A stretch of 64,000 nt of DNA. Source: Salinimicrobium marinum. GTDB taxonomy: Bacteria; Bacteroidota; Bacteroidia; Flavobacteriales; Flavobacteriaceae. The notes beneath the pieces are model-generated. The model did no database searches. It was not told where the DNA came from and worked only from the letters and a program-made list of their open reading frames with translations. Both the position numbers and the translations under genes were made by a program. The stretch is from positions 62,001 to 126,000 of the forward strand of contig NZ_BMXB01000010.1 of assembly GCF_014651535.1 (NCBI RefSeq), in the 5' to 3' direction. Positions 34,575 through 43,264 of the stretch are shown in pieces (positions within the stretch are counted from its first letter, which is position 1; each line of letters starts with the position of its first letter).

Positions 34575-36272
34575 TTAGGAGTTCGATTTTTGAAAATTCT
34601 TAGAAGCATGGTCCACTGCACGTGCTGTCATAGCCATATAGGTCAAAGAAGGGTTCTGGTTTGCCGAAGAAGTCATAAAAGAACCGTCTGTAACATATAC
34701 GTTGGGCACATCGTGCACCTGATTATTTCCGTTTAGTACAGAAGTTTTAGGATCCCGACCCATTCTTGCGGTACCCATTTCGTGGATTCCGAGTCCGGGG
34801 GCTCCCAGTCTGTCTACAGGATTTATGTCTTTAAATCCGGCTTTTTCGAGCATCTGGACCGCCTGTTCAATCATGTCCTTTCTCATTTCAAGTTCATTTT
34901 CTTTGAACTCGGCATCGAAAGTGACCGTAGGCAATCCCCAGTCATCCAGCTTGTCATAATCAAGAACCATTTTATTTTCGTGATAAGGAAGCGTTTCCCC
35001 AAAACCGGTAAGTCCCATACTCCAGCCTCCGGGTTTTGTAATGGCATCTTTTAGATCTTTTCCGTAACCTATCTCGGCTACGGCTTCTGTCCAGTCTCCT
35101 CTGCTGGCACTTCCCTGATATCCATAACCTCTAAGGAAAGGCATTTTTTCTGAATCATTTAGATTTCTGAATCTCGGGATAAAAATCCCGTTAGGCTTTC
35201 TCCCTTTATAGTATTGATCTTCAAAACCATCATATTTACCTGAAGCACCTGCCATGAAATGGTGATCCATTACATTGTGACCTAATTCGCCACTGTCATT
35301 CCCCATTCCGTCAGGAAACCTGTCAGATCTGGACTTCATTAGAATGCTGGTAGAAGCAATTGCAGAAGCACAAAGGAAGATCACGTTAGCCTTGTACTCT
35401 ATTTCTTCATTGGTTTCCCTGTCTTTAATTTTCACTCCTGTAGCACGTTTATTCTCTGCATCGTACACCACCTCATACACCACAGAATTTGGGCGCAAGG
35501 TCATATTTCCGGTACGTTCTGCTGCAGGTAAAGTGGAAGAATTACTGCTGAAGTAAGCTCCGTAAGGACATCCACGAATACACCTGTTCCTGTATTGACA
35601 TGGAGAACGGCCTTCAAAGCCTTCATCCTTAGTAATATGAGCAACTCTTCCAGGAGTTAACACCCTCCCGAAGTTATCTGCCATACTCTTTTTCAGGTGA
35701 TCCTCGACACAATTCAATTCCATTGCAGGCAGCACTTTTCCGTTAGGATAATGACTTAGCCCCAGATTTTCTCCACTCACTCCTATATAGGATTCCACAT
35801 AGTCATACCATGGTGCAATATCTTTATAGCGAATAGGCCAGTCTACGGCAATCCCGTCCTTTTTATTTGCTTCAAAATCAAGATCTGTAAGTCTATAGCT
35901 GTGTCGCCCCCACATGATGGATCTTCCACCTACATGATACCCACGCATCCAGTCAAATCTTTTCACCTCATTATAAGGATGTTTAAGGTCATCCACAAAC
36001 CAATGCCTGCTCGCTTCATTGGTGGTATATCCGGTGCGAGCCTGTTTTAACTGGTTCTTGATTTGGTCGCGTGTAAGTTGACCCTTATATTTATAATCCC
36101 ATGGATCATCGTGCATTGTTGGATAATCCTCGACGTGTTTTACCATGGGGCCTCGTTCCAGTACAAGGGTTTTAAATCCCTTTTCGCAAAGTTCTTTAGC
36201 AGCCCAACCGCCACTAATTCCGGTACCTACGACAATAGCATCATAGGAATCGTTTTCGTAAATTTTACTCAC
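34575..36272 (-). CDS. GMC-family FAD-dependent oxidoreductase, probable glycoside 3-dehydrogenase
   Basis: 565 aa. GTG start at 36272 places the FAD Rossmann motif at the N-terminus (DAIVVGTGISGGWAAKEL). A Cys cluster CQYRNRCIRGCPYGA lies mid-protein and is common in this GMC subgroup. Catalytic residues are H497 in GIHEMGTARMG and N540 in NQNPSLTYMA. The family oxidises alcohols or sugars; subgroups with a subunit 3 partner include gluconate and glucoside dehydrogenases. Together with the DUF1080 hydrolase, two TIM-barrel isomerases and a Gfo/Idh enzyme across the divergent promoter, C3 oxidation of a glycoside is the best prediction. It has no signal peptide, so export would depend on the Tat signal of subunit 3 (inference). 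The electron acceptor is not evident. Confidence 0.9.
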   Translation of the reverse strand: MSKIYENDSYDAIVVGTGISGGWAAKELCEKGFKTLVLERGPMVKHVEDYPTMHDDPWDYKYKGQLTRDQIKNQLKQARTGYTTNEASRHWFVDDLKHPYNEVKRFDWMRGYHVGGRSIMWGRHSYRLTDLDFEANKKDGIAVDWPIRYKDIAPWYDYVESYIGVSGENLGLSHYPNGKVLPAMELNCVEDHLKKSMADNFGRVLTPGRVAHITKDEGFEGRSPCQYRNRCIRGCPYGAYFSSNSSTLPAAERTGNMTLRPNSVVYEVVYDAENKRATGVKIKDRETNEEIEYKANVIFLCASAIASTSILMKSRSDRFPDGMGNDSGELGHNVMDHHFMAGASGKYDGFEDQYYKGRKPNGIFIPRFRNLNDSEKMPFLRGYGYQGSASRGDWTEAVAEIGYGKDLKDAITKPGGWSMGLTGFGETLPYHENKMVLDYDKLDDWGLPTVTFDAEFKENELEMRKDMIEQAVQMLEKAGFKDINPVDRLGAPGLGIHEMGTARMGRDPKTSVLNGNNQVHDVPNVYVTDGSFMTSSANQNPSLTYMAMTARAVDHASKNFQKSNS

Positions 36273-36315
36273 AATTCTTTAGGTTAATTGGTTTTTTCAG
36301 TGATTGCAACAGAAC

Positions 36316-36323
36316 CAAATATA
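36316..36323 (-). promoter_or_regulatory. -7 promoter box of the GMC/subunit 3 operon
   Basis: The minus strand reads TATATTTG, matching TAnnTTTG, 43 bases before the GTG start at 36272. The 155-bp gap serves both this operon and the divergent isomerase operon starting at 36428. No clear -33 TTG was found. Confidence 0.5.
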
Positions 36324-36427
36324 TAAATTTATAGGTATTATTTTGAGCCTTTGAAAAAAATACTACATTTAAGATCACAAAAAATCAAGTATATTGCATT
36401 TTTATTAAATCTTAACACAGACAATCC

Positions 36428-37441
36428 ATGACTAAAACTACCCTTACAGGCGTCTCTCGCCTAATGTTGCTTTTTCTTTTAGCGGTAAGTGTTTTTTCCT
36501 GCAAGAACAATAACCAGGAAGAAAATCCAGCCGAAGTTGCTACCAGTGAACCGGAAGAAGAAGAAAAAGATTTGTTCTTCAAGATTTCCCTTGCTCAATG
36601 GTCCTTAAGTCAACCAATTTTTGAAGGAGAACTTGATCCTATGGATTTTGCTGAAAAAGCAAATGAAATGGGTTTTGAAGGAATTGAATACGTTAGTCAG
36701 CTTTATACCCCGATGTACAAAGATTCTGCAGACCCTGAAGCTGCCCTTCAAATTGTTCTGGACACTCTTAAATCAAGGAGTGATAAATTTAATGTGGACA
36801 ATGTACTCATCATGGTTGACGGGGAAGGAGATTTGGCTTCCAATAGCGAAGAAGAAAGAGATGAGGCTGTGGAGAATCATAAAAAATGGGTAGATGCTGC
36901 CGAATTTCTGGGAGCTCATTCCATAAGGGTAAATTTATTTGGAAGTGAAGTGCCTGAAGAGTGGCAGGAAAATGCAGTAGACGGATTAACGAAATTGAGC
37001 GAATATGCCGCCGGAAAAGATATAAACGTACTGGTTGAAAACCACGGTTACCTTTCCTCTAATGCTGCATTACTTGTAGAAGTAATGGAACGTGTCGATA
37101 TGGAAAACTGCGGAACCCTTCCAGATTTTGGAAACTTTTGTTTAAAACGTGAAGGCGGGGAACGCTGGGAAGCAAAGTGTGTTGAAGAATACCCAATTTA
37201 CCAGGGTGTGGAAGAATTAATGGAACATGCCAAAGCAGTAAGTGCAAAATCATATGATTTTGACGAAACAGGCCAGGAGACAAAGATCGATTTCGGGAGA
37301 ATGCTGCAAATTGTAAAAGATGCAGGATACACAGGATATATTGGAGTAGAATATGAAGGACAACGTATGTCACCTGAAGAAGGCATAATTGCAACCAAGG
37401 AAATATTAATAGAAGAAGGAAAAAAGCTTTCTAACCAATAA
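36428..37441 (+). CDS. Sugar phosphate isomerase/epimerase-like TIM-barrel lipoprotein
   Basis: 337 aa with a lipoprotein signal (MLLFLLAVSVFSC, Cys about residue 25), so it acts in the periplasm or at a membrane. The body is a xylose-isomerase-like TIM barrel (ISLAQWSLSQPIFEGELDPMDFAEKANEMGFEGIEYVSQLY ... VLVENHGYLSSNAALLVEVMERVD ... GTLPDFGNFCL ... YIGVEYEGQRM), with Glu and His residues suited to a divalent metal. An isomerase outside the cytoplasm is unlikely to use sugar phosphates; free or keto-sugars are more likely. It opens the plus-strand operon and is followed after 20 bp by the permease. In related clusters such proteins act on 3-keto sugars, which is the inferred role here. Confidence 0.88.
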   Translation: MTKTTLTGVSRLMLLFLLAVSVFSCKNNNQEENPAEVATSEPEEEEKDLFFKISLAQWSLSQPIFEGELDPMDFAEKANEMGFEGIEYVSQLYTPMYKDSADPEAALQIVLDTLKSRSDKFNVDNVLIMVDGEGDLASNSEEERDEAVENHKKWVDAAEFLGAHSIRVNLFGSEVPEEWQENAVDGLTKLSEYAAGKDINVLVENHGYLSSNAALLVEVMERVDMENCGTLPDFGNFCLKREGGERWEAKCVEEYPIYQGVEELMEHAKAVSAKSYDFDETGQETKIDFGRMLQIVKDAGYTGYIGVEYEGQRMSPEEGIIATKEILIEEGKKLSNQ

Positions 37442-37461
37442 ATCATCTTACTTAATCAGGT

Positions 37462-38700
37462 ATGAAAAATACAGTTCGCTTTCAATTATCCACCATGATG
37501 TTTTTGGAATTCTTCATATGGGGTGGATGGTTTGTAACCTTAGGAACCTATTTACTTAACAATTTGGAGGCAACCGGCGGCCAAACCGCCATGGCCTTCT
37601 CTACGCAATCCTGGGGAGCAATCATTGCTCCCTTTATTATTGGCCTTATTGCAGACAGGTTCTTTAATGCCGAGCGTATCCTTGGATTTCTGCATCTGGT
37701 AGGAGCAGTTTTGCTATACATGATGTATGCCTCAGAAGATTTCAGCACCTTTTATCCTTATGTTCTGGGCTATATGATCATATATATGCCAACCCTGGCA
37801 CTGGTGAATTCCATATCTTTTTACCAAATGTCAGATCCTGAAAAGCAATTTTCAGGGGTTCGGGTGTTTGGTACCATTGGATGGATTATTTCGGGGCTGG
37901 TAATTAGTCTGGTATTCGCCTGGGATGCACCTGCCGCGCGCGAAGCAGGGATGTTGCGAAATACATTTTTGATGGTTTCCATCGCTTCGGCTATTCTGGG
38001 ACTATTCAGCTTTTCATTACCAAAGACTCCCCCTAGCAGTAAAGGAGAATCAGTTAAACTGGCAGATATTTTAGGTCTGGAAGCATTGGCGTTATTAAAA
38101 GGCAGAAACTTCCTTATGTTCTTTATTTCTTCCATTTTGATATGTATTCCATTAGCTTTTTATTATCAGAATGCCAATCCTTTTCTTTCTGAAGTAGGGA
38201 TGGAAGATCCTACCGCAATGATGACGATAGGACAAATTTCTGAAGCTCTTTTCCTTCTGCTACTTCCCTTTTTCTTTAAAAAATTTGGATTTAAAATCAC
38301 ACTTCTTGCAGGTATGCTAGCATGGGTGCTTAGATATTTGCTATTTGCCTATGGTGATGCGGGAGAACAGGTGTACATGCTAATCATCGGAATCGCCTTA
38401 CATGGAATTTGCTATGACTTTTTCTTTGTATCAGGACAGATCTATACCGATTCCAAAGCCGGACCAAAGATCAAAAGTGCCGCACAGGGATTAATTACCC
38501 TTGCCACTTACGGGGTGGGAATGCTCATAGGATTCTGGGTTGCAGGAGAGATAAGTGACATGTATTTAAATCCGGATGGTAGCCACGACTGGGAACAAAT
38601 ATGGATCGTACCGGCAGGCTTTGCTTTTGCGGTAATGATTATATTTTCTATCTTCTTTAAAAACGAGAAACTGGATAAAAAATCCATAGAAAATATTTAA
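37462..38700 (+). CDS. MFS transporter of the nucleoside:H+ symporter (NHS) type
   Basis: 412-aa inner-membrane permease with about 12 hydrophobic segments. The N-terminus (VRFQLSTMMFLEFFIWGGWFVTLGTYL) is the family signature, followed by WGAIIAPFIIGLIADRFF and, later, FSGVRVFGTIGWIISGLV. Named members (NupG, XapB) carry nucleosides with protons. In Bacteroidota these permeases often lie in sugar operons, so import of a mono- or keto-saccharide is inferred from the neighbours: an isomerase lipoprotein before it and two soluble sugar enzymes after it. It sits 20 bp after the first gene and 24 bp before the next, with no terminator, hence one transcript. Confidence 0.9.
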   Translation: MKNTVRFQLSTMMFLEFFIWGGWFVTLGTYLLNNLEATGGQTAMAFSTQSWGAIIAPFIIGLIADRFFNAERILGFLHLVGAVLLYMMYASEDFSTFYPYVLGYMIIYMPTLALVNSISFYQMSDPEKQFSGVRVFGTIGWIISGLVISLVFAWDAPAAREAGMLRNTFLMVSIASAILGLFSFSLPKTPPSSKGESVKLADILGLEALALLKGRNFLMFFISSILICIPLAFYYQNANPFLSEVGMEDPTAMMTIGQISEALFLLLLPFFFKKFGFKITLLAGMLAWVLRYLLFAYGDAGEQVYMLIIGIALHGICYDFFFVSGQIYTDSKAGPKIKSAAQGLITLATYGVGMLIGFWVAGEISDMYLNPDGSHDWEQIWIVPAGFAFAVMIIFSIFFKNEKLDKKSIENI

Positions 38701-38724
38701 AAATCTAACTAAAAGAAATTTCAA

Positions 38725-39864
38725 ATGAGTTCAAAAATAAAACTGGGCATCCTTGGCGGAGGTGGTGATTCCCTTATTGGGGTTTTGCACCGGGTAGCCT
38801 CTTCCATGTATGACCGCTATGAAATTACAGGTGGAGTATTTAATGCAGACCTCCAGGAGAGTATAAATTTTGCTGAAGAAATAGGAATACCTACCAACAG
38901 GATTTATAAAGATCTGGATTCCCTTATTGCGGAAGAAGCTAAACTTCCGGAAGAAGAAAGAATGCAGGTGGTTTCTATCCTCACTCCCAATTTTCTTCAT
39001 TTCCCAATGGCAAAACAGCTTTTGGAAAACGGTTTTAATGTAATTTGTGAAAAACCAATGACCACCACTTATGAGGAAGCGAAAATCCTGGATGAGACTT
39101 TAAAGAAGTCACAAACTATTTTTGCAGTTACCTATACCTATACAGGATATCCCATGGTGCGGCAAATGAGGGAGATGATCCACAAAGGAGAGATAGGAAA
39201 AGTTCAGAAGGTGGATGTACAATATTACCAGGGCTGGATCAACCCAATCATTCATGATTCAGAAAAAAGAGCAAATACATGGAGGCTTGATCCCGAAAAA
39301 TCGGGAATAAGTTGTTGTGTAGGAGATATAGGTACACACGCTTTTGATATGATCGAATACGTGACAGGAATGGAAGTCAAAGAGATCCTGGCAGACCTTA
39401 ATTTCCTGTACAAAGATAATGTGATGGACATCGACGGAACTGTTTTGCTCCGCTTTTCTGAATTCGTAAAAGGCGTGCTCAGGTCCAGCCAGATTGCTAC
39501 CGGGGAAGAGAATAATTTTACCGTGAAGATCTACGGAGAAAAAGCCGGATTAAAATGGGAACAGGAAAATCCTAATTACCTGTATTTACTTCAGGATGGA
39601 GAACCAATGAAGGTGTTGAAGCCGGGGCACTCCTACAACAGTGAACTTTCTTTAAACGGAACCAAATTACCACCGGGACATCCCGAAGGCATCTTCGATT
39701 CCATGGGAAATATTTATAAAGGAGTGGCTAAAGCCATAAAAAAAGAAGATTATCATCCTGCTGAATTTCCCACATTAAAAGACGGAAAACGAGGAATGAA
39801 TTTTATTGAAAAAGCCATCGAATCTCACCAAAAAGGAAATGTTTGGGTGAAAATTGATCAATAG
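38725..39864 (+). CDS. Gfo/Idh/MocA-family NAD(P)-dependent oxidoreductase
   Basis: 379 aa, no signal peptide, cytoplasmic. N-terminal Rossmann domain (KLGILGGGGDSLIGVLHRVA) and the family motif EKP in VICEKPMTTTYEEA. The C-terminal alpha/beta domain contains QYYQGWINP, the WRLDPEKSG-CCVGDIGTHAFDMIEY segment with the substrate-site Asp and His (GDIGTHAFD), and a late DGKRGMNFIEKAIESHQKG typical of this group. Family members oxidise or reduce sugars, inositols and keto-sugars at one carbon. In this operon, reduction of an imported 3-keto-sugar back to the normal sugar is the natural role (inference). It may release NAD(P)+ or work in the reverse direction. Confidence 0.93.
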   Translation: MSSKIKLGILGGGGDSLIGVLHRVASSMYDRYEITGGVFNADLQESINFAEEIGIPTNRIYKDLDSLIAEEAKLPEEERMQVVSILTPNFLHFPMAKQLLENGFNVICEKPMTTTYEEAKILDETLKKSQTIFAVTYTYTGYPMVRQMREMIHKGEIGKVQKVDVQYYQGWINPIIHDSEKRANTWRLDPEKSGISCCVGDIGTHAFDMIEYVTGMEVKEILADLNFLYKDNVMDIDGTVLLRFSEFVKGVLRSSQIATGEENNFTVKIYGEKAGLKWEQENPNYLYLLQDGEPMKVLKPGHSYNSELSLNGTKLPPGHPEGIFDSMGNIYKGVAKAIKKEDYHPAEFPTLKDGKRGMNFIEKAIESHQKGNVWVKIDQ

Positions 39865-39897
39865 CATTTTTACTAATCAACAAAACCGAAAATTCTA

Positions 39898-40953
39898 ATG
39901 AAAACTATTAAAGGACCTGCGGTATATTTAGCCCAGTTTATGGACAGCAAACCTCCCTTCAATTCCCTGGATGGTTTATGTAAGTGGGCAGCAGACCTGG
40001 GTTACAAAGGAATACAGATCCCAACCTGGGAGAGCAGCCTCATCGATCTTACAAAGGCGGGAGAAAGCAAGGATTATTGTGATGAACTAAAAGGAAAGGT
40101 AGAATCCTACGGACTTGAAATCACAGAACTCTGTACGCACCTGCAGGGACAACTGGTAGCAGTTCATCCCGCATACGATATCATGTTCGATAATTTCGCT
40201 CCAGATGAATATAAAAACAATCCGAAGAAAAGAACCCAATGGGCTGTTGAACAGCTAAAAAGTGCAGCAAAAGCCAGCCGGAATTTTGGCCTCGACGTCC
40301 ACGGAACTTTTAGTGGCTCCCTGCTGTGGCACACTGCTCATCCATGGCCGCAACGTCCCGAAGGACTGGTGGAGATGGGATTTAAGGAACTTGCCAATCG
40401 CTGGATGCCTATTCTTAATACTTTTGATGAGCAGGGTGTGGATGTATGCTATGAAGTACACCCGGGAGAAGATCTCCACGACGGGGTTACTTTTGAGCGC
40501 TTCCTTGAAGCAACCGGAAATCACAAAAGAGTGAATTTACTGTATGATCCCAGCCATTTTGTGCTACAACAGCTGGATTACCTTACTTACATAGACCATT
40601 ATCACGAATTCATCAAGATGTTCCACGTAAAGGATGCTGAATTTAATCCTACCGGAAAAAAAGGAACTTTTGGAGGTTACGAGGACTGGATCGACAGAGC
40701 AGGACGTTATCGCCACCCTGGAGATGGACAGGTAGATTTTAAAACCATTTTCTCTAAGCTCACCCAGTATGGATGTGATGTTTGGGCAGTGATGGAATGG
40801 GAATGCTGCATCAAATCTCCCGAACAGGGTGCCCGCGAAGGAGCCCCCTTTATTCAGAGTCATATTATTGAGGCCACAGAAAAGAAATTCGATGATTTTG
40901 CCGGTACTAAACCAGATCAGGAAAAATTAAAAAGAATTTTAGGAATTAACTAA
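39898..40953 (+). CDS. Cytoplasmic sugar phosphate isomerase/epimerase-like TIM-barrel protein
   Basis: 351 aa without signal peptide. Xylose-isomerase-like TIM barrel: GLCKWAADLGYKGIQIPTWES, ELCTHLQGQLVAVHPAYD, VCYEVHPGEDLHDGVTFERF, LLYDPSHFVLQQLDY, IKMFHVKDAEFNP and the C-terminal VWAVMEWECC. Glu, His and Asp in YEVHPGED, YDPSHF and FHVKDAE are placed like the metal ligands of this superfamily. It differs clearly from the lipoprotein paralogue at 36428, so the pathway has one isomerase-like protein on each side of the inner membrane. The substrate is inferred to be a keto-sugar from the operon. The gene lies 33 bp after the Gfo/Idh gene and 13 bp before the DUF1080 gene. Confidence 0.92.
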   Translation: MKTIKGPAVYLAQFMDSKPPFNSLDGLCKWAADLGYKGIQIPTWESSLIDLTKAGESKDYCDELKGKVESYGLEITELCTHLQGQLVAVHPAYDIMFDNFAPDEYKNNPKKRTQWAVEQLKSAAKASRNFGLDVHGTFSGSLLWHTAHPWPQRPEGLVEMGFKELANRWMPILNTFDEQGVDVCYEVHPGEDLHDGVTFERFLEATGNHKRVNLLYDPSHFVLQQLDYLTYIDHYHEFIKMFHVKDAEFNPTGKKGTFGGYEDWIDRAGRYRHPGDGQVDFKTIFSKLTQYGCDVWAVMEWECCIKSPEQGAREGAPFIQSHIIEATEKKFDDFAGTKPDQEKLKRILGIN

Positions 40954-40966
40954 CAAACATAAACCA

Positions 40967-41728
40967 ATGAAAAAAGTAAATTTAATGATGGTTTTCCTGG
41001 CAGTGGGAGTAATGAGCTGCAAGGAAAACAGCGGACAGGCTTTCGATACCCAGACCGAACAAGAATCAGAACATATGGCAGAAACAGATACTACTTCAAA
41101 TGAGGATGGATCCACACTCTTTAATGGTGAAGATCTTTCCGGCTGGAAAGCTTACAATTCTGAGGAAATTACCCAGTGGAAAGTAGAAGACGGGACTTTG
41201 GCCTTCGCTCCTGCTGAAGGAGAACGCTCGGGATCTGAAAACATCATTTCTGAAGACACGTATACCAACTTTGAACTTTCCCTTGAATGGAAAATTTCAG
41301 AAGGTGGAAACAGCGGGATCATGTGGGGCGTTCAGGAAGATGAAAAATTTAACGAACCTTACCTAACCGGTCCCGAAATTCAGATTTTAGATAATGAAAG
41401 ACATCCCGATGCCGAAAACGGACCAATCCGTCAGTCTGGGGCACTCTACGATCTGTCCGAACCAACAGAAGACGTCACTAATCCCGCAGGAGAATGGAAT
41501 GAAATGACCATTTCGATCAACTATGATGAGAACCGTGGTACAGTAAGCATGAATGGAACCCAGGTAAATGAATTTCCTCTACATGGAGAAGAATGGGATA
41601 AAATGGTCGAAAATTCAAAATTCAGTGACTGGGAAGACTTTGGAAAACATAGAACCGGTCACATTGCTTTACAGGATCATGGAGACAAGGTTGCCTTCAG
41701 AAATATTGAAATAAAGGAACTGGATTAA
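40967..41728 (+). CDS. DUF1080 (3-keto-disaccharide hydrolase-type) lipoprotein
   Basis: 253 aa with lipobox VMSC, so a periplasmic or outer-membrane lipoprotein. After an acidic linker (residues ~20-45), a single concanavalin-like beta-sandwich covers ~48-253: TLFNGEDLSGWKAYNSEEITQWKVEDGTLAF, FELSLEWKISEGGNSGIMWGV, PYLTGPEIQILDNERHPDA, and the end FSDWEDFGKHRTGHIALQDHGDKVAFRNIEIKEL, all diagnostic of DUF1080. Members of this domain have been shown to cleave 3-keto-glycosides by elimination-type chemistry. With the GMC dehydrogenase it forms the core of an oxidation-first route. It is the last gene of the operon and is followed by a hairpin terminator. Confidence 0.93.
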   Translation: MKKVNLMMVFLAVGVMSCKENSGQAFDTQTEQESEHMAETDTTSNEDGSTLFNGEDLSGWKAYNSEEITQWKVEDGTLAFAPAEGERSGSENIISEDTYTNFELSLEWKISEGGNSGIMWGVQEDEKFNEPYLTGPEIQILDNERHPDAENGPIRQSGALYDLSEPTEDVTNPAGEWNEMTISINYDENRGTVSMNGTQVNEFPLHGEEWDKMVENSKFSDWEDFGKHRTGHIALQDHGDKVAFRNIEIKELD

Positions 41729-41754
41729 ATAAATTTTTCCTGAATAATTTTAAA

Positions 41755-41821
41755 GGTTGCTGAAAAAGCTGATAAAGATCTTTTCCGGTCTTAAATTAGT
41801 TTTTCCCAGCAGCCTTTTTTT
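41755..41821 (+). terminator. Terminator with long loop after the DUF1080 gene
   Basis: GGTTGCTG (41755-41762) pairs with CAGCAGCC (41807-41814) with one G-U pair; seven T's follow to 41821. The 44-base loop is unusually long for an intrinsic terminator and may hold further structure. Confidence 0.65.
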
Positions 41822-41880
41822 ATGCACTGCTTTTCAATGTGACATTTTTGAAGTATCTTAAAAAAAACAATTGCAAAGAG

Positions 41881-43098
41881 ATGAATATTTCTAAACATAC
41901 CTTTAAGAATAAAGCCGGAGATGAACTTTCAGGCGTACTTGAATTACCACTTAATCAGGAACCTCATAATTTCGTTCTTTTTGCCCATTGCTTTACCTGT
42001 AACAAAAACTTTTTGGCAGTAAAAAACATCGGAAGAGCACTAACGGCCAATGGATTTGGAGTACTTCGATTTGATTTTACCGGTTTGGGAGAAAGCGAAG
42101 GTGATTTTGCAGACACTAACTTTTCGGGAAATGTAGAAGATATTCTGGCTGCTGCATCTTTTCTCGAAAAAGAACATAAAGCCCCCAGCCTGCTGGTGGG
42201 ACATTCCTTAGGAGGCGCTGCTGTCTTGTTCGCAGCGCAGGAATTATCTTCGGTAAAAGCAGTGGCTACCATTGCTGCGCCTTCCTCTCCTCAACATGTA
42301 AAACATCTCTTGAAATCAAATATTTCTGATATTGAAAAAAACGGATTTTCCACTGTTAATCTTGGCGGAAGGGATTTTACGATCAAAGCACAGTTCCTGC
42401 AGGACCTTGAAACAAAAAAACTGAAAGATGTGATCAAAGATCTGGATAAATCTATCCTGATCACCCATTCCCCTCAGGATCTTACAGTCGAAATTTCAAA
42501 TGCAGAAGAACTTTATGTAGCTGCCAGGCACCCAAAGAGTTTTATTTCGCTGGATGGTGCAGACCACCTGCTTACAGATAAATCTGATTCAAGATATGTA
42601 GGAGAAGTCATTTCTGCATGGGCTTTGAAATATCTTGAAATACCAAATCAGGATAAGGTAGCCTCAAAACATCAGGTAGCAGCCAACCTGGGAGCAGAAG
42701 GTTTTACCACGCAAATAAAAGCAGGTGATCATTCCTTTATTGCAGATGAACCCGAAAGTATTGGCGGTAATAATTTTGGACCAACACCTTATGAGTTGAT
42801 TTCTGCTTCACTGGCGGCCTGTACTTCCATGACGATTCAAATGTATGCCCGCAGGAAAAAATGGCCGGTTAAAAATGTGGAAACACATGTAAATCACAAT
42901 AAAAAACATGCCGAAGATTGTGAACACTGCGAAAGAACAACGGCCAAAATTGACACTTTTGAACGGGAAATTGTTTTAAAAGGAGACCTTAGCGAACAGC
43001 AGAGAGAAAAACTTCTGGAAATAGCAAATAAATGTCCTGTACATCGTACCCTGCACAGTGAGATCAAAATCACTACCAGCCTAAAAGCTATAGAATAA
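41881..43098 (+). CDS. Alpha/beta hydrolase fused to an OsmC-family peroxidase domain
   Basis: 405 aa, cytoplasmic. The start at ATG 41881 is preferred over a GTG at 41839, which adds 14 unmatched residues. Residues 1-255 are an alpha/beta hydrolase: FAHCFTCNKN, the nucleophile S109 in GHSLGG, and SPQDLTVEISNAEELY with a late His in DGADHLL. Residues ~265-405 are an OsmC/Ohr-like domain with the reactive Cys pair C314 (AACTSMT) and C385 (NKCPVHRT). Such fusions are found in several Bacteroidota and Proteobacteria. OsmC-type proteins reduce organic hydroperoxides; the hydrolase half may supply or process an ester substrate (inference). The gene stands alone after a terminator, with a promoter-like TTG/TATCTTA patch at 41848-41860. 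Confidence 0.92.
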   Translation: MNISKHTFKNKAGDELSGVLELPLNQEPHNFVLFAHCFTCNKNFLAVKNIGRALTANGFGVLRFDFTGLGESEGDFADTNFSGNVEDILAAASFLEKEHKAPSLLVGHSLGGAAVLFAAQELSSVKAVATIAAPSSPQHVKHLLKSNISDIEKNGFSTVNLGGRDFTIKAQFLQDLETKKLKDVIKDLDKSILITHSPQDLTVEISNAEELYVAARHPKSFISLDGADHLLTDKSDSRYVGEVISAWALKYLEIPNQDKVASKHQVAANLGAEGFTTQIKAGDHSFIADEPESIGGNNFGPTPYELISASLAACTSMTIQMYARRKKWPVKNVETHVNHNKKHAEDCEHCERTTAKIDTFEREIVLKGDLSEQQREKLLEIANKCPVHRTLHSEIKITTSLKAIE

Positions 43099-43264
43099 GG
43101 ATCTTCAGCCACAGCAAAATTTAATCATTATTAAATCACTTTCGGAAAGGGAATAACTATAAAATAAATTTTAAAGCAGCAGTTCGGGCATTTCAATTTA
43201 GTTTAAACCTTCAGGATTAGCGTTCATTTTTCCGAAGAAAATTTGAAGGGAACTACCGGAAAAA

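Noticed and set aside
34568..34621. Extension of the subunit 3 protein into the GMC gene
   Set aside because: It would place 18 residues before a clear twin-arginine signal.
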